Source of the DNA: Coleofasciculaceae cyanobacterium
Lineage (GTDB): Bacteria > Cyanobacteriota > Cyanobacteriia > Cyanobacteriales > Xenococcaceae
Assembly (NCBI GenBank): GCA_036703275.1
Contig: DATNPK010000028.1
Span: 1 to 64,000, forward strand
Direction of reading: 5' to 3'
Length of the DNA stretch: 64,000 bases
In this document: in pieces, positions 29,698 to 38,274 of the stretch
How the letters are laid out: every line of letters starts with the position of its first letter
Position numbering within the stretch: position 1 is the stretch's first letter
Notes under the pieces: generated by a model
Told to the model about the DNA's origin: nothing
What the model saw: only the letters and a program-made list of their open reading frames with translations
The model's database searches: none
Translations under genes and position numbers: made by a program

Positions 29698-30861
29698 CTA
29701 AGAACAAGTATTAAAAATATCTAAAACGATTTGAATCATACAGGCAAATGCCACTAAGGTAATAATTACTAAGGAAGATAGAACACTACTAGCAAGAGCT
29801 AAAATTAAAACAAAAGCTGCTGCACCCAAACGATAAAAGGTCAAAATTCTTTTGCATTTAGTTCGTCCTAGTTCGCAAGTTGTCCAATGCAGATTAGAAA
29901 GAATCAAAAGACATAAAGCCACTGCTAAACAAAACAAGACTTTTTCACCCATAGCCGAATCATGTCCTAAGCCCTGAATCATTTTTTCTACTCCAACTCC
30001 TGTGGCAGTCAAACCAACAGCCAAAGGTAAGTGAGAGTAAAGCCAGGTGAGAGCAACCACCATATCCCCTTTTCTCATCGCCTGGAGGGGAGATTCCTCT
30101 ACAGTGTCGAAATACATCCACCAAAAGCTGAAGGCGATAGATAAGCCTAATAAAGCGATCGCGATGGAAATTGGAGTCCATCCGATCTCCGATACCCCGC
30201 CTACTACGGCAACAATCGATTCACCTAAAACAATAATTGTAAACAGCCCAATTCTTTCGGTAGTATGAGCCATATTGGGTGGAACTTTAACTACTCGCTT
30301 CCCTGCTGTTAAAGGAGTAGCAAAATCAACAATTAACCCGATACCCCACAACATAAAACGCCAGGGAATAGGAACAAATATCGAAGCTAACCAAAAGACA
30401 ATGCTGATCGTAAAACCAATCGCATACCAACTAGTTAAAGGTCTTGCTTGGGGTACATGATATCCCGCATGAAGATATTGACAGATCAACACACCGCGAA
30501 ATGAGATGTAGCTAAGGGCAAAGCCCACCGAAGAACTGTCTAATCCATGATGAATATTGGCTGCCATACTTGCTGCGATCGCCATTTGGCTCAACGTAAT
30601 CAAACGATCTACCAAACCATCGTTATTAAAACGAGTATCGTAAAAGGTTGCGCCAATCCAACACCACCATACAGGGATAAACAAAATTCCCAGTTTGACT
30701 AGACCCATAAAGTTAAAGTCTTCGTTAAAATTATGGGCTAACTGCGCGATCGCTACTACGAAGATTAAATCGAAAAATAACTCTAACCAGGTTGCCCTAC
30801 GTTCACCGTCCTCACATTCTTCTCGACGTAATTTTGGTGGTTGAAATATGGCTCTCGTCAT
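29698..30861 (-). CDS. LtrA family membrane protein (low temperature requirement A)
   Basis: 387 residues with about ten or eleven membrane helices. The LtrA signature RRATWLELFFDLIFVVAIAQ (residues 21-40) opens the first helix, and TTERIGLFTIIVLGESI lies near the middle. The family is widespread and its biochemical role is unclear. It converges with the GNAT gene (18 bases between stops). Confidence 0.9.
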   Translation of the reverse strand: MTRAIFQPPKLRREECEDGERRATWLELFFDLIFVVAIAQLAHNFNEDFNFMGLVKLGILFIPVWWCWIGATFYDTRFNNDGLVDRLITLSQMAIAASMAANIHHGLDSSSVGFALSYISFRGVLICQYLHAGYHVPQARPLTSWYAIGFTISIVFWLASIFVPIPWRFMLWGIGLIVDFATPLTAGKRVVKVPPNMAHTTERIGLFTIIVLGESIVAVVGGVSEIGWTPISIAIALLGLSIAFSFWWMYFDTVEESPLQAMRKGDMVVALTWLYSHLPLAVGLTATGVGVEKMIQGLGHDSAMGEKVLFCLAVALCLLILSNLHWTTCELGRTKCKRILTFYRLGAAAFVLILALASSVLSSLVIITLVAFACMIQIVLDIFNTCS

Positions 30862-30991
30862 GATGATAAGCTCACAAGCATTTAGTTACTCATAAATTTA
30901 CCAGAAGTATTATCTTAAAGATAAAAACTTCAGCTAAGGGCGGATCGCCCTGACATCGATACATAATTAACCTACATTAGGAGATTAGTTT

Positions 30992-32075
30992 ATGGTTTCA
31001 ATAGATAGCAAAATCGGCATCATTGGCGCAGGCTCATCGGTAATATTTTTAGCTATCTTGTTGGCGCAAAAAGGGTATCAAATAGATATATTTTAAAAGT
31101 CAGCTTTTCCTCGTACCGATGGCTGCGGCATCTTACTAACCTCTAGCGGTATAACAGCACTGCAACAGGGAAACTTTGAGCTATGCGAACAAATGCTTCA
31201 GGCCGGAGTTAAGGTGAGCAAATTTGAGTTTCGTAACCTCAAAGATAAATTAGCAAATTCGCGATCGCCCGAATACCAGGCAAATGAATTACCAGGTATG
31301 CTGATCCACCGTAAAGTAATTTTAGAAACGTTATTGGCATTTTTGCCTCCAGAATCTCTGCATCTTGATGCTGAATTTGAATCGATAACTCAGACTGAGG
31401 ATCTGGTAACAGCACATTTCAAAGATGGAACTTAGATGGCAAGGTGATTTGCTGATTGGTGCGGATGGTTTGTTTTCTGCTGTCAGAAAGTTAGTTGTAC
31501 CAAATGTAAAACCCTTTTACTTAGGCGATCTTGTTTGGCGAAGCGTGGTTGCCGATCATGATTTTTGCACTGATGGCAATTTTATAGTTTATATCAGAGG
31601 TCGTGGTATCTATGCCAACTTCTTCGATCTCGGTCATGGTTTGACCCATTGGGGCTTTTTTATGGAAGAAGAAGACCAGCAATATAATCATAATTCTTCG
31701 GGTTACGTGCCGATTCCCGCGTCAGAGTTGGCTAAATTACCTGCAAAACCACGAACTGTAATTGAATCTACACCACCAGAACAAATAGTGACGCGCTACT
31801 CTTATGATATAGATCCTTTACCAAGACTACATCGGGGCAGGATATTATTAATTGGTGATGCGGCTCATGCTAAAAGTCCGACTCGCGCTAAGGGAATGAC
31901 CTCTGGTTGGGAAGATGGTTTAACTTTATGCCATATTTTGGTTTCGGCTAAGAGTATTCCTGAAGCCTTAGCTCAATTTGAAGCCGAAAGAAAACCGATT
32001 GTTCACGAATATTAAAATACCAGTCGCCAACAAAGCTTAACTATTGGTCGAATGCGTAAAAAGAAAGCAGTTTGA
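30992..32075 (+). pseudogene. Broken FAD-dependent monooxygenase
   Basis: Good start (ATG 30992, TAGGAG eight bases upstream) and N-terminal FAD motif KIGIIGAGSSVIFLAILLAQ. Codon 35 is TAA (31094-31096) where relatives have Glu (IFEKS). The frame then runs LLTSSGITALQQG to about 31433, where it shifts by one base. It continues as GDLLIGADGLFSAVRK, then GRILLIGDAAHAKSPTRAKG (second FAD motif). A second stop at 32013 interrupts HEY-NTSRQQSLTIGRM before a final stop at 32073. All domains of a 360-residue PHBH-like hydroxylase are recognisable, so the loss is recent. Confidence 0.85.
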
Positions 32076-32135
32076 CGACTCCCGCCGACATTGTACCCTT
32101 GTGGTATAAATCGGGAGACTTCTTTTTGAAGAAAA

Positions 32136-32912
32136 TTAAAATTCTACAATTACAGGAGCATGATCGCTAGGTTTTGCTAACTTTCTAGGTTCGACATCAA
32201 TCCAGCATTTAGTTGCTTGTTGGTAAAGTTTTTCTGTCAGATAATGATGGTCGATTCGCCAGCCTTGGTTACGCGTAAAACCGCCAGAGCGATAATCCCA
32301 CCAGCTATAGTGTCCTCCGTCGGTGGTAAATTTACGAAAAGCATCTCGCAAACCAAGTTTTAATAGCTGATTTAGAGCATTTCTTTCTCCAGGAGAAGAC
32401 ATAATGTGTTTATCTCTGGCCTTATCAGTGTAAATATCTTTATCTTCTAGAGCAATGTTAAAGTCACCGCAGACGCATATTTTTGCTTCTTTTGTTTGTA
32501 GAATTTGCAGGTATTCTCGCAGCATTTTAAGCCAGTTAAGCTTGTATTCATATTTTTCACTAGCGATCGCCGCTCCGTTAGGCACATAAAGATTAACAAT
32601 CCTCACGTCGCCAGCAATCCCGCTAATTACCCGTTTCTGCTCATCTAATCCTGCATCCCCTACAATCGGACTAAACCCGCAGGTTACTTCCCTAAGTGGA
32701 TTTAAACTAAAAAGAGCTACGCCATTATATGACTTTTGACCTGAAATATAAACGTTGTAACCCAAATCTTCAAAAGGCGATCGCGGAAAGTCACGATCTT
32801 GGACTTTAGTTTCTTGTAGACAAAGCACATCTACCTGATATTGGTGTAACCAATTTGTCACAATTTGTAGGCGAGTGCGAATTGAATTAACGTTCCAAGT
32901 AGCTACTTTCAA
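32136..32912 (-). CDS. xthA: Exodeoxyribonuclease III
   Basis: 258 residues. It contains the family sequence KVATWNVNSIRTRL at the N-terminus, DVLCLQETKVQD with the metal-binding Glu, NLYVPNG, VCGDFNIALEDKD and WRIDHHYLT with the C-terminal DH catalytic pair (PSDHAPV). It is an AP endonuclease/3' exonuclease of base-excision repair. The 9-base stem CTCCCG/CGGGAG at 32082-32122 beyond its stop could terminate transcripts from either side. Confidence 0.95.
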   Translation of the reverse strand: MKVATWNVNSIRTRLQIVTNWLHQYQVDVLCLQETKVQDRDFPRSPFEDLGYNVYISGQKSYNGVALFSLNPLREVTCGFSPIVGDAGLDEQKRVISGIAGDVRIVNLYVPNGAAIASEKYEYKLNWLKMLREYLQILQTKEAKICVCGDFNIALEDKDIYTDKARDKHIMSSPGERNALNQLLKLGLRDAFRKFTTDGGHYSWWDYRSGGFTRNQGWRIDHHYLTEKLYQQATKCWIDVEPRKLAKPSDHAPVIVEF

Positions 32913-32953
32913 TGATTAAATCCTAATTATTAATGCTCGAGTAAATTATCGCC

Positions 32954-33397
32954 ATGAAATCTCAGTTATCAACCCTTGATGTTTTTGTTTATGGCACTCT
33001 CAAGCCAGGAGAAGCTAATTATTCGGCTTACTGTGGCGCAAAAGTAGTATCTCAAATACCTGTTTATACCAGGGGAGATTTATATGCCTTACCGATAGGC
33101 TATCCTGCCATGAGCCAGGGAGAAAACCAAGTTCACGGAGTTGTTTTAAGGTTTAACGATTTCAGCATTTTAGCTAGTTTAGATCGACTTGAAGATTATC
33201 ATGAACAACGAACCCCCGAGCTAAATGAATATTATCGACAGTTAGCTTCAGTTTATAATTACAGCGATCGCTTAATTGGTCAAGCCTGGGCATACTATAT
33301 GGCGATCGCTAGAATTAAACAACATCAAGGAAAGAAAATTACTTCAGGTTGTTGGACTGGTTCACTAAATATTTCTTTAAATTCAAGTCAATTTTAG
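32954..33397 (+). CDS. Gamma-glutamylcyclotransferase-like (AIG2/GGCT) protein
   Basis: 147 residues. The family opening DVFVYGTLKPGEANYSAY (YGTL substrate loop) and the segment LASLDRLEDYHEQRTPELNEYYRQ containing the putative catalytic glutamate are present. Members cyclise gamma-glutamyl amines to 5-oxoproline or act in related amide chemistry. Divergent from xthA, 41 bases apart. Confidence 0.9.
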   Translation: MKSQLSTLDVFVYGTLKPGEANYSAYCGAKVVSQIPVYTRGDLYALPIGYPAMSQGENQVHGVVLRFNDFSILASLDRLEDYHEQRTPELNEYYRQLASVYNYSDRLIGQAWAYYMAIARIKQHQGKKITSGCWTGSLNISLNSSQF

Positions 33398-33505
33398 AGT
33401 TATTGACAAATCATCAATAAAATTAACTTGAATTTATTTGCGCGACAAATAAACAAATAATCGATCCGAAGCTAAACTGGAAAATGCTCTCAATCGCCTG
33501 GGTCT

Positions 33506-34300
33506 ATGTCCAACCTAAAAGAATCGCCCAAACCTAATTCTGATATTACCGACTATGAATGGGGAGTTACCCCTCACCCAGTTAAAGCAACTATTGATCG
33601 CCTACAGCAGCTACTCCAACAAAAGCAGGATAAATTAGAGAACTTACAAAAAGAAAACCAGTGGTTACGAAATCAGCTTGATTTGACTTTAGACAAACCC
33701 AATCGTCCTCACGTACCACCTGTACCAGAAGTCTTACTTTGGGCTGCTATTGGCGTAATTTTGACTACTGGTGGTACTTTTATTCCAGCTTATACTATTG
33801 CTGCTCCTTGGTCATGGTGGGGAAATGGATTTGGGGTTCAAACTTTGGGAGTTAGCTATCAGGTAGGTGCAGTATTGCTTACCGCTTGCTTGGGTGGCAA
33901 AAATGCTGCTTTGATCTCGCAAACTGCTTATGTTTTGTTAGGTATATCAGGATTGCCTATCTTCGATCGCGGTGGTGGTTTAGATTATCTCCAACAACCC
34001 CACTTTGGTTATCTAATTGGGTTTATTTTAGGTGCTTGGCTGTGTGGCTGGCTGTCCTTCCAAACACTGGTAAAGTTTTCAACTTTAGTTGCTAGCTGTT
34101 TGGCTGGGCTGATTGTAATTCATCTAATAGGTATTATTTATCTTACGGTGATGTATTACACAACTGGTTTGGAAGAAGAAATTAATTCTCTCATCCAGGC
34201 GATCGCTATTTATTCAATTCATCCCCTTCCAGGACAATTGGCGGTAGTTTGTGCCGTAAGTTTAGTTGCTTTTGTGATGCGAAAAATGATGTTTACTTAA
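33506..34300 (+). CDS. bioY: BioY family biotin transporter with coiled-coil N-terminus
   Basis: 264 residues. The BioY domain begins about residue 75 (LLWAAIGVILTTGGTFIPAY), with the substrate-loop region GGKNAALISQTAYVLLGISG and PHFGYLIGFILGAWLCGWL; five to six helices. BioY is the S-component of ECF-type biotin uptake. The extra 70 residues at the front include a coiled coil (about 28-58, LQQLLQQKQDKLENLQKENQ) not seen in standard BioY of about 190 residues. No bioM/bioN is nearby. Confidence 0.88.
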   Translation: MSNLKESPKPNSDITDYEWGVTPHPVKATIDRLQQLLQQKQDKLENLQKENQWLRNQLDLTLDKPNRPHVPPVPEVLLWAAIGVILTTGGTFIPAYTIAAPWSWWGNGFGVQTLGVSYQVGAVLLTACLGGKNAALISQTAYVLLGISGLPIFDRGGGLDYLQQPHFGYLIGFILGAWLCGWLSFQTLVKFSTLVASCLAGLIVIHLIGIIYLTVMYYTTGLEEEINSLIQAIAIYSIHPLPGQLAVVCAVSLVAFVMRKMMFT

Positions 34301-34314
34301 AAGCCGATCGGTTT

Positions 34315-34339
34315 TTAGCTATTAGCTATTAGCTATTAG
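34315..34339. repeat. Heptamer tandem repeat (TTAGCTA)n
   Basis: Three exact TTAGCTA units plus TTAG. The same heptamer, or its complement GCTAATA, recurs in arrays at 38093-38116, 51578-51600 and 55531-55558, all in intergenic DNA. Short tandemly repeated heptamers are a known cyanobacterial genome feature. Confidence 0.85.
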
Positions 34340-34420
34340 TCTAATTAAACAAGATCCAAAAAAAGACGCTCTAAATAAACGCCTTAATAAATAGCTCATA
34401 AATAATTTTTAGTTCATCGG

Positions 34421-36712
34421 CTACTCAAGTTTCTTCAGATTATCAATTCCACCTAAGAATTGATCGGTTAACAAGTTCCATACGGTACGGTTTTCATTGA
34501 TTTTAATATTGGCTTGAACGTCCATTCCAGGCTGAAGATATTTCTTTTCATTCCTAATCGTGAGATAATCCTGAGCGAGTTCCACCTTAGCAACATAGCG
34601 GAAAAAATCATATGGTGGTTCTGGCTCTAAAGCACTGGCACTGATGAATTCCACTTTGCCTTTAATATCGCCATATTCACTGTAGTTAAAGGCACTAATC
34701 CGCACGTCGGTTGTCATTCCTTTGCGGACAAAACCAATATCTTGAGGCGCAATAAATATTTCCGCTACTAAATCTTCGGTCGGCACAATTTGCAGCACTG
34801 GATTGGCTGCTTGACCAGCAGGAGGGACGTAGCCAGGATAGGCGCGGAGATCGAAAACGTCTCCCGTAACGGGAGCAACAATTGTTTGATATTTCAGATT
34901 TTGTTCGGCACTGCTAATTTGACTGTTTATTTCGGCAATTTGCTTATCGTTTTCCACGATGGTTTTATTTAGTTGGCTATCTATTTCTGACAGTCGCTTA
35001 CTGTTTTCAGCCCGTTGATCGTACAGCTCTTTTTTAGATAGAGTAGTAGTGTTGTTTAACTGTTCTCTCGCCTGGGCGATATCTAGATCCAACCGCTGTT
35101 CTTCTTGTAATAAACGGTTGATTTCCGCTTGCAGAGTCGTTGCTTCCTGTTGTTGACGATCGCGCTCTAGATTTCCCTCCTTCATGTCATCTACCATTGA
35201 GGCATTGCGATCGTTAACTTTTTGCCTTTGTTGATCGACCTGAATTTTGGCGATTCCTCCCTCTTTATAGACAGGCATAATAGCGTCTAAAGTTTCACGT
35301 TCAATTTTTATGCTATCTTCTGCCTGTTCGATCGCCTCTTGGTTGCGCTGCTTGATTTCGATTAAATTTTGCTTTGCCGTATTTAACTGCGCTTGGCTGT
35401 CTTGTAATTGAATATTGTTTTGCTGTAATTGTTTTTCTAGCTGTTCAACTTCTAGTCTGGCTGTTGCTGTTCGCTCTCTAATATCTGCTTGAGAGGCTGC
35501 TAATCTTGCCTGTTGTTCTGAGCCTAAGCTACCTCCAGACTCACCCAAAAGACGATTAAATAGCTGATTTTCTGCTCTTAACTCGGCTCGATTACGAGTT
35601 AAATAAGTCACTTCCTTAGGGATTTTCAATGACGCGATCGCGCCATTAATATTACCAGAATCGAGATCTCCTGCCATCAAAGCGCGATAAAACTTATTTT
35701 CCTGAGTCAGAGACTTACGCACCTGGCTTAGAGAATCAACCTGTGCCTTAGAAGTAGTAGAATCTAAAACCAGTAACACATCTCCTTTTTTGACTCGTTG
35801 TCCTTCCTCAACCTTGACTTCTTCGACGACACCATTGGTAGGCACTTGAATTTCTTGTAACTCACCTGTTGGTTGAATTATGCCTGTGGCAGGAATCACC
35901 TGTTCAATTTTGGCAAATTTAGCCCAAATCAAACTAAACGCAGTTACTCCAACAATGCACCCCATAATCAATCGAGACCATCTAGGAGAAGAGCGTAGAA
36001 TTACTGTTTGCTCAAATTTACGAGTGTTGATTGAAGCAGGATTGCGTTTAGCCAAAGTAGAAATATCTCTAGCAGATTTACTGCGAACTAGTTCTCCTGG
36101 GGGATAAGATTTTTCAGAATGAGCCACGGTTTCTGGGGCGCGAGTTGCCAAAGGAGATATAGCTGGTAGTTTTGATGCGTCTTTTGGCTGTGGTAGAGCC
36201 AAATTACGGTAAATTCCTGGTCCAATTTGAGCATAGCCACGATGAACCGATCTGATTGCATCCGTCAATTCTATGGCTGGAGTACCTTTGAGCAGATAGC
36301 CCATCGCTCCAGAGCTAAGAGAGCGAGCTACATATTCCTGATTATCAAAAGTACTAAGCACTAATACTTTGACTTTGGAAAATTTTTGGCAGATCGCCTT
36401 TGTCGCTTCCATCCCGTTCATTCCAGGCATTTCCATGTCCATTAGAACAACATCTGGAGCGAGAGATTCTACCTGTTTAACGGCGTGTTCTCCGTTTTCA
36501 GCAACTCCAACTATTTCGAGATCGTGTTCTGCTTTGATTAAGGCTTTTAATCCTTCCCTAATCATTTTTTGATCGTCTACGATTAGAACGCGAATCATAC
36601 TATCGGGCGGGGTAGCAGCATCATCATTTACATGTTTTGTTTGACCTGCATCTGAGGGCAAACTGCTACTACCTGAAAGGTAATCACTATTACCGTTGTT
36701 GGATGAGTTCAT
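34421..36712 (-). CDS. Response-regulator receiver domain fused to HlyD-type membrane-fusion protein
   Basis: 763 residues. Residues 38-160 are a complete NarL-type receiver: acidic pair D46/D47, phospho-acceptor D92 (VVLMDMEMPGMNG), S120 and K142 (GYLLKGTP). Instead of the usual LuxR helix-turn-helix there is a 70-residue linker, then one membrane helix (about 246-264) and an HlyD adaptor. The adaptor has a lipoyl hairpin (GELQEIQVPTNGVVEEV), a long coiled coil (about 380-620) and a beta-barrel end (GDVFDLRAYPGYVPP; GMTTDVRIS). The receiver would be cytosolic and the adaptor periplasmic. No partner HlyB-type ABC exporter or TolC gene lies in the window. Confidence 0.92.
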   Translation of the reverse strand: MNSSNNGNSDYLSGSSSLPSDAGQTKHVNDDAATPPDSMIRVLIVDDQKMIREGLKALIKAEHDLEIVGVAENGEHAVKQVESLAPDVVLMDMEMPGMNGMEATKAICQKFSKVKVLVLSTFDNQEYVARSLSSGAMGYLLKGTPAIELTDAIRSVHRGYAQIGPGIYRNLALPQPKDASKLPAISPLATRAPETVAHSEKSYPPGELVRSKSARDISTLAKRNPASINTRKFEQTVILRSSPRWSRLIMGCIVGVTAFSLIWAKFAKIEQVIPATGIIQPTGELQEIQVPTNGVVEEVKVEEGQRVKKGDVLLVLDSTTSKAQVDSLSQVRKSLTQENKFYRALMAGDLDSGNINGAIASLKIPKEVTYLTRNRAELRAENQLFNRLLGESGGSLGSEQQARLAASQADIRERTATARLEVEQLEKQLQQNNIQLQDSQAQLNTAKQNLIEIKQRNQEAIEQAEDSIKIERETLDAIMPVYKEGGIAKIQVDQQRQKVNDRNASMVDDMKEGNLERDRQQQEATTLQAEINRLLQEEQRLDLDIAQAREQLNNTTTLSKKELYDQRAENSKRLSEIDSQLNKTIVENDKQIAEINSQISSAEQNLKYQTIVAPVTGDVFDLRAYPGYVPPAGQAANPVLQIVPTEDLVAEIFIAPQDIGFVRKGMTTDVRISAFNYSEYGDIKGKVEFISASALEPEPPYDFFRYVAKVELAQDYLTIRNEKKYLQPGMDVQANIKINENRTVWNLLTDQFLGGIDNLKKLE

Positions 36713-37055
36713 AATGTTAGATAATTAGTAACTTCTTCAAATATTAGATTATGAGCTAGCTTCTTATAGAAAAATGTAATTATGGTTAATTATCACACTG
36801 AACATTAATCAGCATTTTCAATTTAGTTTAAGGGTAGTTTAAGGGCAAAGCCAGTTCTAGATTTTGGCTCAATCAAAAAGGAATCATTTGCTTTTTCTAA
36901 GATTAATTATGTATTTTTCTAATTAAATAAATTAGAGTAAATTAAGTATTTAACATAACCAGTCCTTTATAACTGATATTTTAGCTCTTCGACATCAAGA
37001 AATTCTATATTATTTAAAGAGGATATTTTCATGACATCTTAATTTCGCTACTATA

Positions 37056-37080
37056 ATTATTCCCACTCTTTGGGAATAAT
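37056..37080. promoter_or_regulatory. Perfect 10-bp palindrome between divergent genes
   Basis: ATTATTCCCA (37056-37065) and TGGGAATAAT (37071-37080) are exact complements separated by five bases. The stretch 36713-37174 separates the receiver-HlyD gene (minus) from ftrC (plus) and holds no other gene. Ninety-five bases before the ftrC start, the palindrome could be an operator or an RNA hairpin in its leader. Confidence 0.5.
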
Positions 37081-37174
37081 CTTACAAAAACTTAAATAAA
37101 ATCAGTTTGGCATACAATTACATACAATTAGGGTAACCAGCTTTTCCATTTTCTGAACTCAATTATTTAAGATT

Positions 37175-37546
37175 ATGACTACGGCAAAATCAACCTCTAC
37201 AGGTCAAAATCAAGACAAAAATCTAGAAGCTATGAGAAAATTTGCCGAAAAGTATGCTCAACGCACAGATACTTATTTTTGCAGTAATTTATCAGTCACT
37301 GCTGCGGTAATTAAAGGATTAGCCCAGCACAAGCAAGAATTAGGTTCTCCTCTATGCCCCTGTCGCCACTATGAAGATAAACAGGCAGAGGTAAAAAAAG
37401 CCTATTGGAATTGCCCTTGTGTTCCAATGCGGGAAGAAAAGAAATGTCACTGTATGTTATTTTTAACTCCCGATAACGCCTTTGCCAGTAATATTCAGGA
37501 AATCAGCACCGAACAAATCAATCAACTTTGTAGTGAAATGGAATGA
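37175..37546 (+). CDS. ftrC: Ferredoxin:thioredoxin reductase catalytic beta subunit
   Basis: 123 residues. The three CxC pairs of the catalytic chain are all present: CPC (C61, C63), CPC (C80, C82) and CHC (C91, C93). They hold the 4Fe-4S cluster and the redox-active disulfide that passes electrons from photosynthetic ferredoxin to thioredoxin. The variable subunit gene (ftrV) is not in the window. The DUF309 gene follows 95 bases later. Confidence 0.96.
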   Translation: MTTAKSTSTGQNQDKNLEAMRKFAEKYAQRTDTYFCSNLSVTAAVIKGLAQHKQELGSPLCPCRHYEDKQAEVKKAYWNCPCVPMREEKKCHCMLFLTPDNAFASNIQEISTEQINQLCSEME

Positions 37547-37641
37547 AGATATTACAAGTCAAGAGTAGCTTAACTATCTTCCTTTGACTATAACCCTACA
37601 ACCCTGCAACGCCGCATCATCGATCAAAGCACTTTATTAGT

Positions 37642-38088
37642 ATGGCAGCATCACCAGAATTTGAACGAGGAATCGCTGAATTCAATCAGCAGCAGTTTTA
37701 CGCCTGTCACGATACTTTAGAAGCTATTTGGGTTGATGCTCCTGAAGCAGATAAACGTTTTTATCAGGGAATTCTACAGGTTGCAGTGAGTTGTTATCAT
37801 TTAAGCAACGATAATCTGCGCGGGTCAATTATTCTTTTAGGAGAGGCGGTTAAACGCTTATGCGATTATCAGCCAGAATATGAAGGAGTAGATGTTGAAC
37901 AGCTACTCGAGCAAGCGATAAATCTGCTTCAAGCATTACAACAGCTAAAGCCAGAGCAAACTAGCAATTTTTTTCAGCGGCTACAGCATAAGCATTCACA
38001 GAAGCAAGCCGAAACTACAGAAGATAATTCAGAATCTATCGAAGATTTAATTGCTAGCTGTCAAATTCCCTATATTAATAAAATTTAA
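37642..38088 (+). CDS. DUF309 domain protein
   Basis: 148 residues. The domain starts with FNQQQFYACHDTLEAIW, containing the conserved H-D-x-x-E, followed by RFYQGILQVAVSCYHLSNDN. DUF309 proteins are small helical bundles of unknown function common in cyanobacteria and Bacillus. The C-terminal tail (about 110-148) is polar and probably disordered. A heptamer repeat begins four bases after the stop. Confidence 0.88.
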   Translation: MAASPEFERGIAEFNQQQFYACHDTLEAIWVDAPEADKRFYQGILQVAVSCYHLSNDNLRGSIILLGEAVKRLCDYQPEYEGVDVEQLLEQAINLLQALQQLKPEQTSNFFQRLQHKHSQKQAETTEDNSESIEDLIASCQIPYINKI

Positions 38089-38092
38089 AAAA

Positions 38093-38116
38093 GCTATTAG
38101 CTAATAGTTAATAGCC
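38093..38116. repeat. Degenerate heptamer tandem repeat
   Basis: GCTATTA, GCTAATA, GTTAATA followed by GCCC: three heptamer units with single-base differences, related to the arrays at 34315, 51578 and 55531. Confidence 0.7.
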
Positions 38117-38119
38117 CTT

Positions 38120-38274
38120 CGGGTTCAGCATTTGCGACGCGAAGCTATATGCCCTAAAGGATAACGCTTAGTTTGGTGGAAACCCCCATGAGCGATTGTC
38201 GTAAGACAGCCTCTGAAGGGGAAAAGTCTTAGAAGATCCCAATGCAGCAGGAATCCCCGTCATTTATGCGGGGG
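38120..38274 (+). mobile_element. Probable right-end remnant of an IS200/IS605-type element
   Basis: The stretch has the look of the 3' end of cyanobacterial tnpB elements: CCCCATGAGCG...TCTGAAGGGG, then AGTCTTAGAAGATCCCAATG, CAGCAGGAATCCCCG and a terminal hairpin CCCCG/CGGGG (38255-38273). No transposase or tnpB frame remains. The group II intron starts directly after the hairpin, and the sequence after the intron (TAGCGTCAA) resembles the bases that normally follow such a hairpin. The family assignment is from memory of these ends, not from a search. Confidence 0.45.
38165..38188 (+). repeat. 24-bp dispersed repeat, second copy
   Basis: Identical to the complement of 8-31. It lies within the probable IS200/IS605-type right end, just before CCCCATGAGCGAT, a word also present at 134-146. 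Confidence 0.7.
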
